A DNA stretch of 64,000 bases from Rhodospirillales bacterium (GCA_018432935.1 JAHDSF010000022.1:1-64000), one strand, 5' to 3'; shown: positions 46,655-55,541, numbered from the stretch's first letter. Translations and numbers: made by a program. The notes: generated by a model from the sequence alone, not told the origin.

Positions 46655-47490
46655 TGGCCCGCAAGAGAACCCGACTGCGCTCCTTCCTGACGGTCGAGCT
46701 GCCGCTGATCGCGATCATCCTGTTCGCGATCGGACCCTACGTCTGGATGTTCATCACCTCGGTCAAGCCCGAGAGCGAGCTGTTCACCAGCCAGGTCATC
46801 TACTGGACGGCGCACCCGACCCTGGCCAGCTACGAGCGGCTGTTCCAGCACACCGGCTTTCTCGGCAACCTGGTCGACAGCCTGATCGTCGCCTCGTTCA
46901 CGGTGATGGTCGGGCTGTCGCTCAGCGTCACCGCGGCCTACGCCTTCTCGCGCTTCCGCTTCCCGGGGCGGCGGCTGTTGATGATGCAGTTCCTGCTCAT
47001 CAACATGTTCCCGATCGTGCTGCTGATCATCCCCTTGTTCATCATCATGCGCTGGTTCGGGCTGCTCGACACCTATCCGGGTCTGATCATCGCCCATTCG
47101 ACCTTCTCGATCCCGTTCGCGACCTGGATGATGACCAGCTACATGAACGCGATTCCGGTCAGCCTCGACGAGGCGGCGATGACCGACGGCTGCTCGCGGC
47201 TTGGCGCGCTGTGGCGGGTGATCCTGCCCCTGTGCCGGCCCGGCGTCGCGGCCACCGGCATCTACATCTTCATCACCTCGTGGAACGAGTACCTCTACGC
47301 GATGACGCTGACGGTGCAGAACGTCCGTACCATCACTGTCGCCATCCAGACCCTGATCGGCGAGTTCGAGATCGCCTGGGGCCTGCTGACGGCGGGCGGG
47401 GTGATCGGGGCCCTGCCGGCCACCGTCCTGTTCATGCTGGTGCAGCGCCACCTGATCGGCGGCCTGACCCGCGGCGCCGTCAAGGGCTGA
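46654..47490 (+). CDS. sugar ABC transporter permease (MalG-like)
   Basis: The 278-residue product has six predicted membrane helices and the EAA loop LDEAAMTDGCSRLGALW. Carbohydrate-permease features such as FITSVKPESELF near residue 27 and TSWNEYLYAMTL near 215 place it in the MalG group. It starts inside the previous stop codon and is the last transporter gene; a hairpin follows its stop. Confidence 0.9.
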   Translation: MARKRTRLRSFLTVELPLIAIILFAIGPYVWMFITSVKPESELFTSQVIYWTAHPTLASYERLFQHTGFLGNLVDSLIVASFTVMVGLSLSVTAAYAFSRFRFPGRRLLMMQFLLINMFPIVLLIIPLFIIMRWFGLLDTYPGLIIAHSTFSIPFATWMMTSYMNAIPVSLDEAAMTDGCSRLGALWRVILPLCRPGVAATGIYIFITSWNEYLYAMTLTVQNVRTITVAIQTLIGEFEIAWGLLTAGGVIGALPATVLFMLVQRHLIGGLTRGAVKG

Positions 47491-47497
47491 CGCTGCG

Positions 47498-47519
47498 GAT
47501 ATGACGGCGCCGTCGTATC
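47498..47519 (+). terminator. near-perfect hairpin after the transporter operon
   Basis: GATATGACGGC is followed by GCCGTCGTATC, a 22-base palindrome with one mismatch pair, directly after the permease stop. Without a T-run it is a likely but weak terminator or mRNA end structure. Confidence 0.45.
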
Positions 47520-47534
47520 TGTAACTAAATGCTA

Positions 47535-47563
47535 TTGCCGAGAAATATTTGTAGCTCTATAGT
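47535..47563 (+). promoter_or_regulatory. sigma-70-type promoter of the small downstream gene
   Basis: TTGCCG at 47535-47540 and TATAGT at 47558-47563 are separated by 17 bases in an AT-rich stretch. The predicted start is near 47570. Confidence 0.55.
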
Positions 47564-47565
47564 CT

Positions 47566-47589
47566 TCCCGGGCGCGAAGATGCCCGGGA
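47566..47589 (+). other. leader hairpin of the small downstream gene
   Basis: TCCCGGGC at 47566-47573 pairs perfectly with GCCCGGGA at 47582-47589 across an eight-base loop, and a GTTTT follows at 47593-47597. It occupies almost the whole predicted leader and could act as an attenuator or hide the GGGAG ribosome site. Confidence 0.5.
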
Positions 47590-47600
47590 GACCGTTTTCG

Positions 47601-47777
47601 ATGAATGTCTACGGGCCGAAAAAAGAAGCGACGCCGTGTGTCGAGCCGTCGCTCTCGGTCGAAGGGTACTGGACCGTGGTGCGCGGAAGCGAGGTGCTGC
47701 TGATCACGCCGCATCTCGAGGAAGCCCGCGAAGCGTGCCGTCGTCTGCTGGCTGCCGCCGAAGAGCCGGCGTCCTGA
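47601..47777 (+). CDS. small hypothetical protein, 58 residues
   Basis: From ATG 47601 the frame encodes a 58-residue protein without signal or membrane segment. The middle (SVEGYWTVVRGSEVLLITPH) looks like a short beta hairpin and the end (LEEAREACRRLLAAAEE) a helix. I do not recognise a family. It has its own promoter-like sequence and a strong leader hairpin, which argues for a real gene. ATGs at 47529 and 47580 are in frame, but the first lies before the promoter and the second inside the hairpin. Confidence 0.45.
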   Translation: MNVYGPKKEATPCVEPSLSVEGYWTVVRGSEVLLITPHLEEAREACRRLLAAAEEPAS

Positions 47778-47890
47778 ACTGCGCGGTTTTCCTTTGCGCA
47801 GCCCGGTCCGGCGCCGTAAGGTGCCGGCGCGCCGGCGGTCCGGTCCGGCCGGCCCTCGAACTTGTCGCCCACGCAACCATATGAAGGCGC

Positions 47891-49465
47891 ATGTCTGAAA
47901 CTTCCTCCGCCAAGCAGCGCATCCGCCCCGTCGTCCTGTGCATCCTGGACGGTTGGGGCTACCGTAAGGAGCGTGCGGACAACGCCGTCGCCCTCGCCAA
48001 CACCCCCAACTGGGACCGCCTCTCGCGGACCGTCCCCGGAGCCTTCCTCAATGCCTCGTCCGAGCACGTCGGGCTGCCCGGCGGGCAGATGGGAAATTCC
48101 GAGGTCGGCCACATGAACCTCGGGGCCGGTCGCGTCGTCATGCAGGACCTGCCGCGCATCGACGCCGCCATCGCGGACGGCTCGCTGGACGCGAATCCGG
48201 TGCTGGGCGACTTCGCCCGGGCGCTGAAGGGCAGCGGCGGCCGCTGCCACCTGGTCGGTTTGATGTCGCCCGGCGGCGTGCATTCGATGCAGCAGCACAT
48301 GGCGGCGCTGGCCCGCCGGGTCGCCCGCGATGGCGTGCCGGTGGTCGTCCACGCCCTGCTCGACGGGCGCGACACCCCGCCCTCCAGCGGCCTCGGCTAC
48401 CTCGAGAACTTCATGCGCGACACCAGAGACGTCGAGGGGCTGACCTTCGGCGTAGTGTCGGGACGCTATTACGCCATGGACCGCGACAAGCGCTGGGACC
48501 GCGTCTCCAAGGCCTACCGGGCTCTGGTTGACGGCGATGCCGAGGGCGGCGCCGGCGCCGACCCGCTGGCAATCGTGCGCGCCAGCTACGACAAGGGCGT
48601 GACCGACGAATTCGTGGTGCCGACGGTGGTCGAGGGCTACGCCGGCATGAAGGACGGCGACGGCCTGCTGTGCGCCAACTTCCGCGCCGACCGCGTGCGC
48701 GAGATACTGTCCGCCCTGGTGATGCCGGGCTTCGCGGGCTTCGAGCGGGCGCGCATGGTCAGGTTTGCCGCCGTGGCGGGGATGGCCGAGTACTCGACCG
48801 AGCTGAACCCCATGGTGCCCTCGCTGTTCCCGCAGATCGAGCTCACCAACATCATGGGCCAGGTCGTCAGCGACGCCGGACGAACCCAGCTGCGCATCGC
48901 CGAAACCGAGAAGTACGCCCACGTGACGTTCTTCTTCAACGGCGGGCGCGAGGAAGTCTATCCCGGCGAGGATCGCATCCTGGTGCCCTCGCCCAAGGTC
49001 GCCACCTATGACCTGCAGCCGGAGATGTCGGCCCCCGAGGTGACCGAGAAGGTGGTGGCGGCGGTGGCCTCGGCGAAGTACGATCTGATCGTCATCAACT
49101 ACGCCAACGGCGACATGGTCGGCCACTCCGGGATCCTGCAGGCGGCGATCAAGGCCGCGGAGACCGTCGACGACAGCCTCGGCAAGCTTTCCGCCGCGGT
49201 GGCCGAGGCCGGCGGCGCCATGCTGGTGACCGCCGATCACGGCAATTGCGAGATGATGCGCGACCCCGAGACCGGCGAGCCGCACACCGCCCACACCACG
49301 AACAAGGTGCCGATCCTGCTGGTGCACGGGCCAGAGTGGGCAACCGGGCTGCGCGACGGCAAGCTGGCCGACGTGGGGCCAACCCTGCTTCGCCTGATGG
49401 GGTTGTCCCAGCCGGCGGAGATGACCGGCCGATCGCTCCTGATCGAAGCCGGGAACGCACGGTAG
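47891..49465 (+). CDS. gpmI: 2,3-bisphosphoglycerate-independent phosphoglycerate mutase
   Basis: The 524-residue product interconverts 3- and 2-phosphoglycerate in glycolysis. The N-terminus VVLCILDGWGYRKE starts the alkaline-phosphatase fold. The phosphate-carrying serine is S70 in MGNSEVGHMNLGAGR. Metal ligands appear in TADHGNCEMM and HTAHTTNKVP near residues 450-475. It heads a plus-strand cluster with envC and ctpA, an order common in alphaproteobacteria and not metabolically obvious. Confidence 0.96.
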   Translation: MSETSSAKQRIRPVVLCILDGWGYRKERADNAVALANTPNWDRLSRTVPGAFLNASSEHVGLPGGQMGNSEVGHMNLGAGRVVMQDLPRIDAAIADGSLDANPVLGDFARALKGSGGRCHLVGLMSPGGVHSMQQHMAALARRVARDGVPVVVHALLDGRDTPPSSGLGYLENFMRDTRDVEGLTFGVVSGRYYAMDRDKRWDRVSKAYRALVDGDAEGGAGADPLAIVRASYDKGVTDEFVVPTVVEGYAGMKDGDGLLCANFRADRVREILSALVMPGFAGFERARMVRFAAVAGMAEYSTELNPMVPSLFPQIELTNIMGQVVSDAGRTQLRIAETEKYAHVTFFFNGGREEVYPGEDRILVPSPKVATYDLQPEMSAPEVTEKVVAAVASAKYDLIVINYANGDMVGHSGILQAAIKAAETVDDSLGKLSAAVAEAGGAMLVTADHGNCEMMRDPETGEPHTAHTTNKVPILLVHGPEWATGLRDGKLADVGPTLLRLMGLSQPAEMTGRSLLIEAGNAR

Positions 49466-49470
49466 GCAAG

Positions 49471-50793
49471 GTGTCGACGGCCCGCCAGATCCTGGTGGCG
49501 CTGGTCGTACCGCTTCTGCTGGTATCCGTCGGTCCCGCGTCGGCCCAGACCCGCGACCCCAAGAGCGGCCTGCGCGAGATCCAGCGCGACATCGAGGCGC
49601 AGCGCGCGGCGCAGGAGTCGGCCCATCGCGAGGCAGGTGCCCTGGCTGCCGAGATCGCCGAGACGCGGGAGCGTCTGGCCGTGGTGGGTCGTGCCGTGCG
49701 CGACCTCGAGACCGAGGCGATGCGGCTGGAGCGGCGGATCACCGAGATCGAGAAGACCGAGGGCGAGCGGGTGCGGACGCTCGAACTGCAGCGCGACAAG
49801 GCGGCCACCATGGTCGGCGCCATGGTCCGGCTGGCGCGCTTCCCGCCCGAGGCGGTGATTGCCCAGCCGGTGCCCCCGGCCGACGTCGTGCGGGCGGCGA
49901 TCGCGGTGCGGGCCGCGGTGCCCCTGGTACAGGAGGCCGCCGGCACTCTGCGCAGCGAAGTCGCGGATCTCGGCGCCACCCGCGCCGACCTCAAAGAGCG
50001 CCGCAAGAACCTGGGCCTGAAGCTGGCCCGCCTCGAGCGCGACCGCAAAGAGCTCGACGGCCTGCTGGCCAAGCGGCGCGACCTGCTGCGGCAGACGGCG
50101 ACGCGGGAGAAGTCGGCCGAAACCCGGCTCGAAGAGCTGTCGCAACGCGCCCAGGATCTCCAGGATCTGGTCGAGCGGCTCGAGCGCGAGCGGCGCGAGC
50201 GGGCGGCCCGCGACGCGGCGGCGGCGAAAGCGCGCGCCGAAGCCGAAGCCAAGGCCCGCGCCGAGGCCCAGCGGCAGGCGCAGGAGGCCGCGGCCCAGCG
50301 GCAGGCGCAGGAGGCCGAGGCCCAGCGACAGGCCGAGGACGCGGCGCGCAAACGCGAGGAGACGCTCCGCCGCGAGGTCCGCTCGGTCGAAAGGGCCAAG
50401 GGACGACTCCTGTTTCCGGTTGCCGGACGGGTGATCGGCCTCTATGGTCAGGCCACCGGCGCGGGGTTGACGCGCAAGGGGGTCGACATCGAGGCCCGTG
50501 TCGAAGCCCAGGTGGTCGCGCCTTTCGATGGCGAGGTCGTATTCGCGGGGCCGTTTCGCGGTTATGGGCGAATCTTGATCATCGATCACGGCGAAGGCTA
50601 TCATAGCCTTCTCGCGGGGCTCGATCGCATCGAAGGCTCTCCCGGCCAGCATGTGCTGGCGGGCGAACCGGTCGGACGCATGGGACGGCTTGGAGCGGGG
50701 CCTCCGATTCTCTATCTGGAGTTCCGGCGCGATGGGCAGCCGATCAACCCGTTGCCTTGGCTCGCGCGAAGCGGAGACGGAGTGAGCGGATGA
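49471..50793 (+). CDS. envC: EnvC-type murein hydrolase activator (degenerate LytM)
   Basis: The 440-residue product starts with GTG at 49471. A signal sequence (about 1-27, ending PASAQ) is followed by a long coiled coil (about 35-260) and a C-terminal LytM/M23 domain (about 315-430). Active LytM enzymes have an HxxxD and an HxH; here the first reads LTRKGVDIE, with Arg for His, and the last is ILYLEF with no histidines. It should therefore be catalytically dead and activate septal amidases, as EnvC does. It overlaps ctpA by ATGA. Confidence 0.88.
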   Translation: MSTARQILVALVVPLLLVSVGPASAQTRDPKSGLREIQRDIEAQRAAQESAHREAGALAAEIAETRERLAVVGRAVRDLETEAMRLERRITEIEKTEGERVRTLELQRDKAATMVGAMVRLARFPPEAVIAQPVPPADVVRAAIAVRAAVPLVQEAAGTLRSEVADLGATRADLKERRKNLGLKLARLERDRKELDGLLAKRRDLLRQTATREKSAETRLEELSQRAQDLQDLVERLERERRERAARDAAAAKARAEAEAKARAEAQRQAQEAAAQRQAQEAEAQRQAEDAARKREETLRREVRSVERAKGRLLFPVAGRVIGLYGQATGAGLTRKGVDIEARVEAQVVAPFDGEVVFAGPFRGYGRILIIDHGEGYHSLLAGLDRIEGSPGQHVLAGEPVGRMGRLGAGPPILYLEFRRDGQPINPLPWLARSGDGVSG

Positions 50794-52145
50794 AGTGGCG
50801 ATTGGCGTGTGCAGCCGTTCTCAGCGGCAGCCTGTTGATTCCGGCGGCCTGGGCCCAGGACGCCGCCGAAAGCGACGGTGACACCTACAGGTACCTGAAC
50901 CTGTTCGGCGACGTGTTCGAGCGCGTCAAGGCGGACTACGTCGAACAGGTCACCGACCGCGACCTGATCGAGGCGGCAATCCGCGGCATGCTGGCGGCGC
51001 TCGACCCGCACTCGTCCTATCTCGATCCCAAGAACTACCAGGACATGCAGGTCAGCACCCGCGGCGCCTTCGGCGGCCTCGGCATCGAGGTCTCGATGGA
51101 AAACGGCCTGGTCAAGGTGATCTCGCCGATCGACGACACGCCGGCCTTCCGCGCCGGCATCCAGGCCGGCGACTTCATCACCCATCTCGACGGCGAGCCG
51201 GTGCTCGGGATGACCCTGCCGGAAGCGGTCGAGAAGATGCGGGGCAAGGTCGGGACCGACCTGCGGCTGACCATCGTGCGCGCCGACCAGGAGCCGTTCG
51301 AGGTCACGCTGACGCGGGCGGTGGTCAAGATCCAGCCGGTCCGCTCCAAGGTCGAGGGCGACGTCGGCTACATCCGCATCACCCAGTTCAACGAGCATGC
51401 CGAAACGGCGGCCCGCGCCGCGCTGGAAAAATTCAACCAGGAGAAGGGCGCGGACCTCGCCGGGGTCGTGCTCGACCTGCGCAACAACCCGGGCGGCCTG
51501 CTCGACCAGGCGGTCAAGATCAGCGACCTTTTCCTCGACAAGGGCGAGATCGTCTCGACCCGATCGCGGGATCCGGAAGACACGCAGCGCTTCAACGCCC
51601 GTCCCGGCGACCTTGCCAACGGTCTGCCGATGGTGGTCCTGGTGAACGGTGGCTCCGCCTCGGCGTCGGAGATTGTCGCCGGTGCCCTGCAGGACCACCG
51701 CCGCGCCATGGTGCTGGGCACCAAGACCTTCGGCAAGGGCTCGGTCCAGACCGTGATTCCGCTGGGCGGCTACGGCGCGATGCGGCTGACGACGGCCCGC
51801 TACTTCACGCCATCGGGCCGCTCGATCCAGCAGGTCGGGGTGGATCCCGACATCGTGGTGCCCCAGGCTCGCATCGAAGTGGTCGCCGGTGTCCAGGGAC
51901 GGCGCGAGGCCGACCTGCGCGGTGCCCTTCTCAACGGCGACGCCGAAGGCCGGCCGGCACCGCGTCAGGCGCCGGCTCCCGACCAGCCGGCGGAGCAGCC
52001 CGAACCCGAGGCGGCGCCCGAACCCGCCCCGGCGGCTCCGCTGACCGGAGTGGAGCTGGGCGATCCCGCCAAGGACTTCCAGCTCGCGCGGGCTCTTGAC
52101 CTCCTGCGCGGCGTGGCGATGTACCGGGCTCGCGTATCCCGCTAG
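50790..52145 (+). CDS. ctpA: C-terminal processing protease (S41)
   Basis: The 451-residue precursor has a signal peptide (to about residue 22, AAWA). A PDZ domain follows (about 85-165, GGLGIEVSMENGLVKVISP), then the S41 core. The serine nucleophile is in NGGSASASEIVAGAL and the lysine in GTKTFGKGSVQT. A Pro/Ala-rich tail of about 70 residues ends it. Ctp proteases trim periplasmic proteins, including peptidoglycan hydrolases and their partners. The ATG at 50790 sits inside the envC stop, so the two are translationally coupled. Confidence 0.95.
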   Translation: MKWRLACAAVLSGSLLIPAAWAQDAAESDGDTYRYLNLFGDVFERVKADYVEQVTDRDLIEAAIRGMLAALDPHSSYLDPKNYQDMQVSTRGAFGGLGIEVSMENGLVKVISPIDDTPAFRAGIQAGDFITHLDGEPVLGMTLPEAVEKMRGKVGTDLRLTIVRADQEPFEVTLTRAVVKIQPVRSKVEGDVGYIRITQFNEHAETAARAALEKFNQEKGADLAGVVLDLRNNPGGLLDQAVKISDLFLDKGEIVSTRSRDPEDTQRFNARPGDLANGLPMVVLVNGGSASASEIVAGALQDHRRAMVLGTKTFGKGSVQTVIPLGGYGAMRLTTARYFTPSGRSIQQVGVDPDIVVPQARIEVVAGVQGRREADLRGALLNGDAEGRPAPRQAPAPDQPAEQPEPEAAPEPAPAAPLTGVELGDPAKDFQLARALDLLRGVAMYRARVSR

Positions 52146-52180
52146 AATGGCGCTCGTAAGAGCGGCCGGAGACACGGGAC

Positions 52181-53470
52181 GTGGGGCTCGCTGACAGGCT
52201 GGGGGCGCTGATGCGGCGCAAGGGCGCCCCCGACGACGAGGAGGACGAGGAGTCATCCGAGATCGAGATCGAGGATGACGCCGAGCCGGACGGCGATGAC
52301 TCGCCGACCGGCGGGGAACCCGCCCCGGGCCGGCTGGCCTGGATCCGGCCGGTTGCGATTGCCGCCGCCGCCGTTGCCGTGGTGTCCGTCCTTTCGCTGG
52401 CCGTCTGGCTGCTGCCGGGGGTCGACCAGCGGGCGGGCATTCCCCGCGTAGTGATGGACGTCCCGGCGCCGGCAAAGGTGGAGAACCTGGTTGCGCAGGA
52501 GCCGGCGCGCACAACGTCGGCGCCGGCTGCGCTGACCCCGGCGGCACCCGGCAGCGCGCCGCCGGAACGCCCAGCCGGTCCCGAAACCGCCGTTGCCAGC
52601 ACGCTGGTGTCGCCGGCCTCCGTCGTCGCCTTCGCCCAGCTGCCGCCGAAGCCTCCGGCGAAGCCGCTGTCCGAAGTCCCCGATCCCGCCCTGGTCGAGC
52701 AGGGACCCCAGGGCCCCTTGCCCAGGATCGACGGCAAGGGCCGTCAGCCCTGGCGGGTGTATGCGGCCCAGGCCGCCGCCCCGCAGGGATGGCCACGGGT
52801 GGGCATCCTGATCGAGGGCCTGGGCATGAGCCGGATCGAAACCGAGGCGGCGATCGACCGCCTGCCCGCCGCGGTGTCCCTGGCCTTCTCGCCGTACGCC
52901 GCCGATCTCGCCGCGTGGACCGCACGGGCGAGGCAGAACGGTCACGAGACTTTCCTGGGATTGCCGCTCGAGCCCGACCGCTTTCCGGTCCGCGATCCCG
53001 GTCCGCTGGCGCTGATGACGGCCGTCGCCGCGACCGAGAACGTGAAGCGGCTGGAGGCGGTGCTGAGCCGTGCGCCCGGCTACGTCGGGCTGACCTCGTA
53101 CATGGGCGAGCGGTTCCTTGCCGCCGGCCAGCAGGTCCGGCCGCTGTTCCAGTCCCTGAAGGCCCGGGGGCTGGCGTTCATCGACGCCACCCCGGGTTCG
53201 GCCGCGGTGGTCGACAAGGCGGGCCAGGAGGTGCGGCTGCCGTTGGCGCGGGTCCGCCTGCGGCTCGATGACACGCCGTCGCGCGTCGCCGTCGATCTTC
53301 GCCTTTCCGAGCTGGAGGCGGCGGCGCGGCGCGACGGCAAGGCGCTCGGCATTGCCCAGCCCTATCCTGCGACGATGGAGCGGATCGCCCACTGGATGCG
53401 GGGCCTTGAAGCCAAAGGCATCGCCCTCGTACCGGCCACGGCGCTGCTGGAGGAAGCAAAAGGCCCATGA
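52181..53470 (+). CDS. divergent polysaccharide deacetylase family protein
   Basis: The 429-residue product starts with GTG at 52181. An acidic cytoplasmic segment (about 15-45) and a single membrane helix (about 55-75) lead to a Pro/Ala-rich linker. The C-terminal catalytic-like domain (about 205-425) is of the YibQ type, with VGILIEGLGMSRIETEAAID and FLGLPLEPDRFPVRDPGP. Members look like NodB deacetylases that have lost usual metal motifs; the role is not settled. It forms a constant cluster with envC, ctpA and rppH in this class. It ends by overlapping rppH. Confidence 0.85.
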   Translation: MGLADRLGALMRRKGAPDDEEDEESSEIEIEDDAEPDGDDSPTGGEPAPGRLAWIRPVAIAAAAVAVVSVLSLAVWLLPGVDQRAGIPRVVMDVPAPAKVENLVAQEPARTTSAPAALTPAAPGSAPPERPAGPETAVASTLVSPASVVAFAQLPPKPPAKPLSEVPDPALVEQGPQGPLPRIDGKGRQPWRVYAAQAAAPQGWPRVGILIEGLGMSRIETEAAIDRLPAAVSLAFSPYAADLAAWTARARQNGHETFLGLPLEPDRFPVRDPGPLALMTAVAATENVKRLEAVLSRAPGYVGLTSYMGERFLAAGQQVRPLFQSLKARGLAFIDATPGSAAVVDKAGQEVRLPLARVRLRLDDTPSRVAVDLRLSELEAAARRDGKALGIAQPYPATMERIAHWMRGLEAKGIALVPATALLEEAKGP

Positions 53471-53964
53471 ACAAGGAAACCCTGCCCTATCGCCCCGGTG
53501 TCGGCGCTCTCGTCTTCAACCGGCGGGGCGAGGTGTTGGTCGCCCGGCGCAACGACATCGCCAGCGAGGCCTGGCAGCTTCCCCAGGGCGGCGTCGACCC
53601 CGGCGAGGACATCCGCCATGCCGTGCTGCGCGAAGTGGAAGAGGAGCTGGGGACCGCCAAGCTGGAGGTGCTTGCGGAAAGCCACGACTGGCACACCTAT
53701 GACCTTCCGGACGAGCTGATCGGCAAGGCGTTCAAGGGCCGCTATCGCGGTCAGCGGCAACGGTGGTACGCGCTGCTGTTCACCGGCAGCGATGCCGAAA
53801 TCGACTGCGTCGGCGTCACCTCGCCGGAGTTCGCAGCCTGGAAGTGGGCCGCGATCGACGAGCTGCCCGGGATGGCGGTATCCTTCAAGCGACGGGTCTA
53901 CGAATCGCTGGTCGCGGAGTTCAGGCCGCTGGCCGATCGTCTCGCCGGTGGCCAGCTCGGCTGA
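53467..53964 (+). CDS. rppH: RNA pyrophosphohydrolase (Nudix)
   Basis: The 165-residue product has the RppH start YRPGVGALVFNRRGEVLVAR. The Nudix box is complete (GGVDPGED, then REVEEELG), giving the metal-binding glutamates. RppH removes pyrophosphate from the 5' end of mRNA and so starts RNase E-dependent decay. Its start codon lies in the stop of the previous gene (ATGA), typical of this cluster. Confidence 0.94.
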   Translation: MNKETLPYRPGVGALVFNRRGEVLVARRNDIASEAWQLPQGGVDPGEDIRHAVLREVEEELGTAKLEVLAESHDWHTYDLPDELIGKAFKGRYRGQRQRWYALLFTGSDAEIDCVGVTSPEFAAWKWAAIDELPGMAVSFKRRVYESLVAEFRPLADRLAGGQLG

Positions 53965-53986
53965 CCGCGACAACGGAGCGAAACGC

Positions 53987-54757
53987 ATGGTTTCCTGCCT
54001 CGGAAAAGGCGTCGCCGTGGTAACCGGCGCTGGGCGCCGGATCGGTCGCGCCATCGCCCTCGACCTCGCCCGCGCCGGCTGGACGGTGGCCGTCCACCAC
54101 AATGCTTCCGAGGCCGATGCCGCCGCCCTGGTGCGCGAGATCGCCGACGGGGGCGGCCGCGCTGCCGCCTTCGCCGCCGGCTTCGCATCCGAGGAGGAAA
54201 CCGAATCCCTGCTGCCGAGAGTGACGGCCGAGTTGGGCCCGGTCCGCTGTCTCGTCAACAACGCCTCGGTCTTCGAGTACGATGCGCCGGACACTGCGAC
54301 CCGCAGCTCGTGGGACCAGCACATGCAGATCAACCTGCGAGCACCGTTCCTGCTGTCGCAGCGCTTTGCCCAGCTGCTCGGCGACGCGGAGGGCGGCAAC
54401 ATCATCAACATCGTCGATCAGCGGGTCTGGAAGCTGACGCCCCATTTCACGTCCTATACCTTGAGCAAGGCGGGTCTGTGGACGCTGACCCAGATTCTGG
54501 CGATGGCGTTCGCGCCGCGCATCCGCGTCAATGCCATCGGGCCCGGCCCGGTGCTGCCCAGCCTGCGGCAGACGGAGGAACAGTTCCAGCGCCAGTGGTC
54601 GCAGGTGCCGTTGCAGCGGCCGACCGCACCTGAGGAGATCGCGGCAGCGGTGCGATTCCTGATCGAGGCTCCCGCCGTCACCGGGCAGATGATCGCGCTC
54701 GACGGCGGGCAGCATCTGGGCAGCTATAAGCGTCTGCGCGCGATGGGCGAGGAATGA
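53987..54757 (+). CDS. pteridine reductase-like short-chain dehydrogenase (FolM type)
   Basis: The 256-residue SDR has TGAGRRIGRAIA as the cofactor loop; the Arg instead of the usual glycine region is typical of pteridine reductases. The catalytic set is D-Y-K: Asp in NIINIVDQRV, then Tyr and Lys in SYTLSK, where ordinary SDRs have Ser first. This D-Y-K set is the mark of PTR1/FolM enzymes that reduce dihydropterins. The next gene is folB, which strengthens the pterin assignment. Start ATG 53987. Confidence 0.82.
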   Translation: MVSCLGKGVAVVTGAGRRIGRAIALDLARAGWTVAVHHNASEADAAALVREIADGGGRAAAFAAGFASEEETESLLPRVTAELGPVRCLVNNASVFEYDAPDTATRSSWDQHMQINLRAPFLLSQRFAQLLGDAEGGNIINIVDQRVWKLTPHFTSYTLSKAGLWTLTQILAMAFAPRIRVNAIGPGPVLPSLRQTEEQFQRQWSQVPLQRPTAPEEIAAAVRFLIEAPAVTGQMIALDGGQHLGSYKRLRAMGEE

Positions 54758-54782
54758 CGGCGTTATTGCGAGGAGCGAACAG

Positions 54783-55211
54783 GTGACGACGAATTCGATC
54801 AGGGCGGTGCACGCGTTGCCGATCGCCGACGCACGGACCCGTCTGCGCCACGTCTTCATCCGGGACTTGGTGCTCAGCGCATCGATCGGCGTGCACAAGC
54901 GGGAACATGGCGCGCCGCAGCGGATCCGGATCAACGTCGATCTCGGAGTGCGCGAAAGCGATGGACCGATTGGTGACGAGCTGGACAATGTCGTCTGCTA
55001 CGAGGAGATCGCCGCCGGCATCCGCTCCGTGGTCGCCGCCCACCACGTCAACCTGGTCGAAACGCTGGCCGAAGAGATTGCCGGCGTCTGTCTCCGCGAT
55101 CTTCGCGTGCGCTCGGCGCGCATCAGGGTCGAGAAGCTTGACATTTTCGCCGACGCCGCGAGCGTCGGGGTAGAGATCGAGCGGACACGCAGCGACCTCA
55201 GGGGCGAGTGA
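54783..55211 (+). CDS. folB: dihydroneopterin aldolase
   Basis: The 142-residue product starts with GTG at 54783 after GAGGAG. It has an extended N-terminus of about 25 residues before the core, RHVFIRDLVLSASIGVHKRE. Conserved elements are YEEIAAGIRSVV and LVETLAEEIAGVCL with the catalytic-site Glu, and VEKLDIFADAASVGVEI. FolB converts dihydroneopterin to the hydroxymethyl-pterin used for folate. Adjacent to the pterin reductase-like SDR, it makes a two-gene pterin unit. Confidence 0.9.
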   Translation: MTTNSIRAVHALPIADARTRLRHVFIRDLVLSASIGVHKREHGAPQRIRINVDLGVRESDGPIGDELDNVVCYEEIAAGIRSVVAAHHVNLVETLAEEIAGVCLRDLRVRSARIRVEKLDIFADAASVGVEIERTRSDLRGE

Positions 55212-55541
55212 AGGCGCCTCGGAAGAGGGGCAAGGCAAAGCCTTGAGGGGAAACGCGAACTGCGAGTTGTTCACAGGGGCGCCGACCCTAAAACGGTGTG
55301 ACATTATTTTTTCCGTATCGACGACGCTGTTACGCAGGCGGAAACCCGAGTCGCAAATTTACAACAATTTCAGGACGTTATCTGGTTGCCCACTTTTTAG
55401 GCATGTTGAAGGAACGTTACAGTTTGTCTCGCTTGCCGTCGATTCGCCCGCCACTGTCAACAGAGTTTTCCACAGGTTTGGTGGATAGTCGCGGCACGCC
55501 GGCTGCTCGTCACACGCGCGGCCTTGGGGAGCCCCTCTAGG
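55212..55541. other. AT-rich intergenic region with DnaA-box-like sites before uvrC
   Basis: This 330-base gap is unusually AT-rich for the window. It holds TTGTTCACA at 55267-55275 and TTTTCCACA at 55466-55474, each one mismatch from the DnaA box TTATNCACA, plus the poorer GGTGGATAG nearby in opposite sense. Long A/T stretches lie between them. I see no gene in it. It may simply be a promoter region. Confidence 0.4.
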
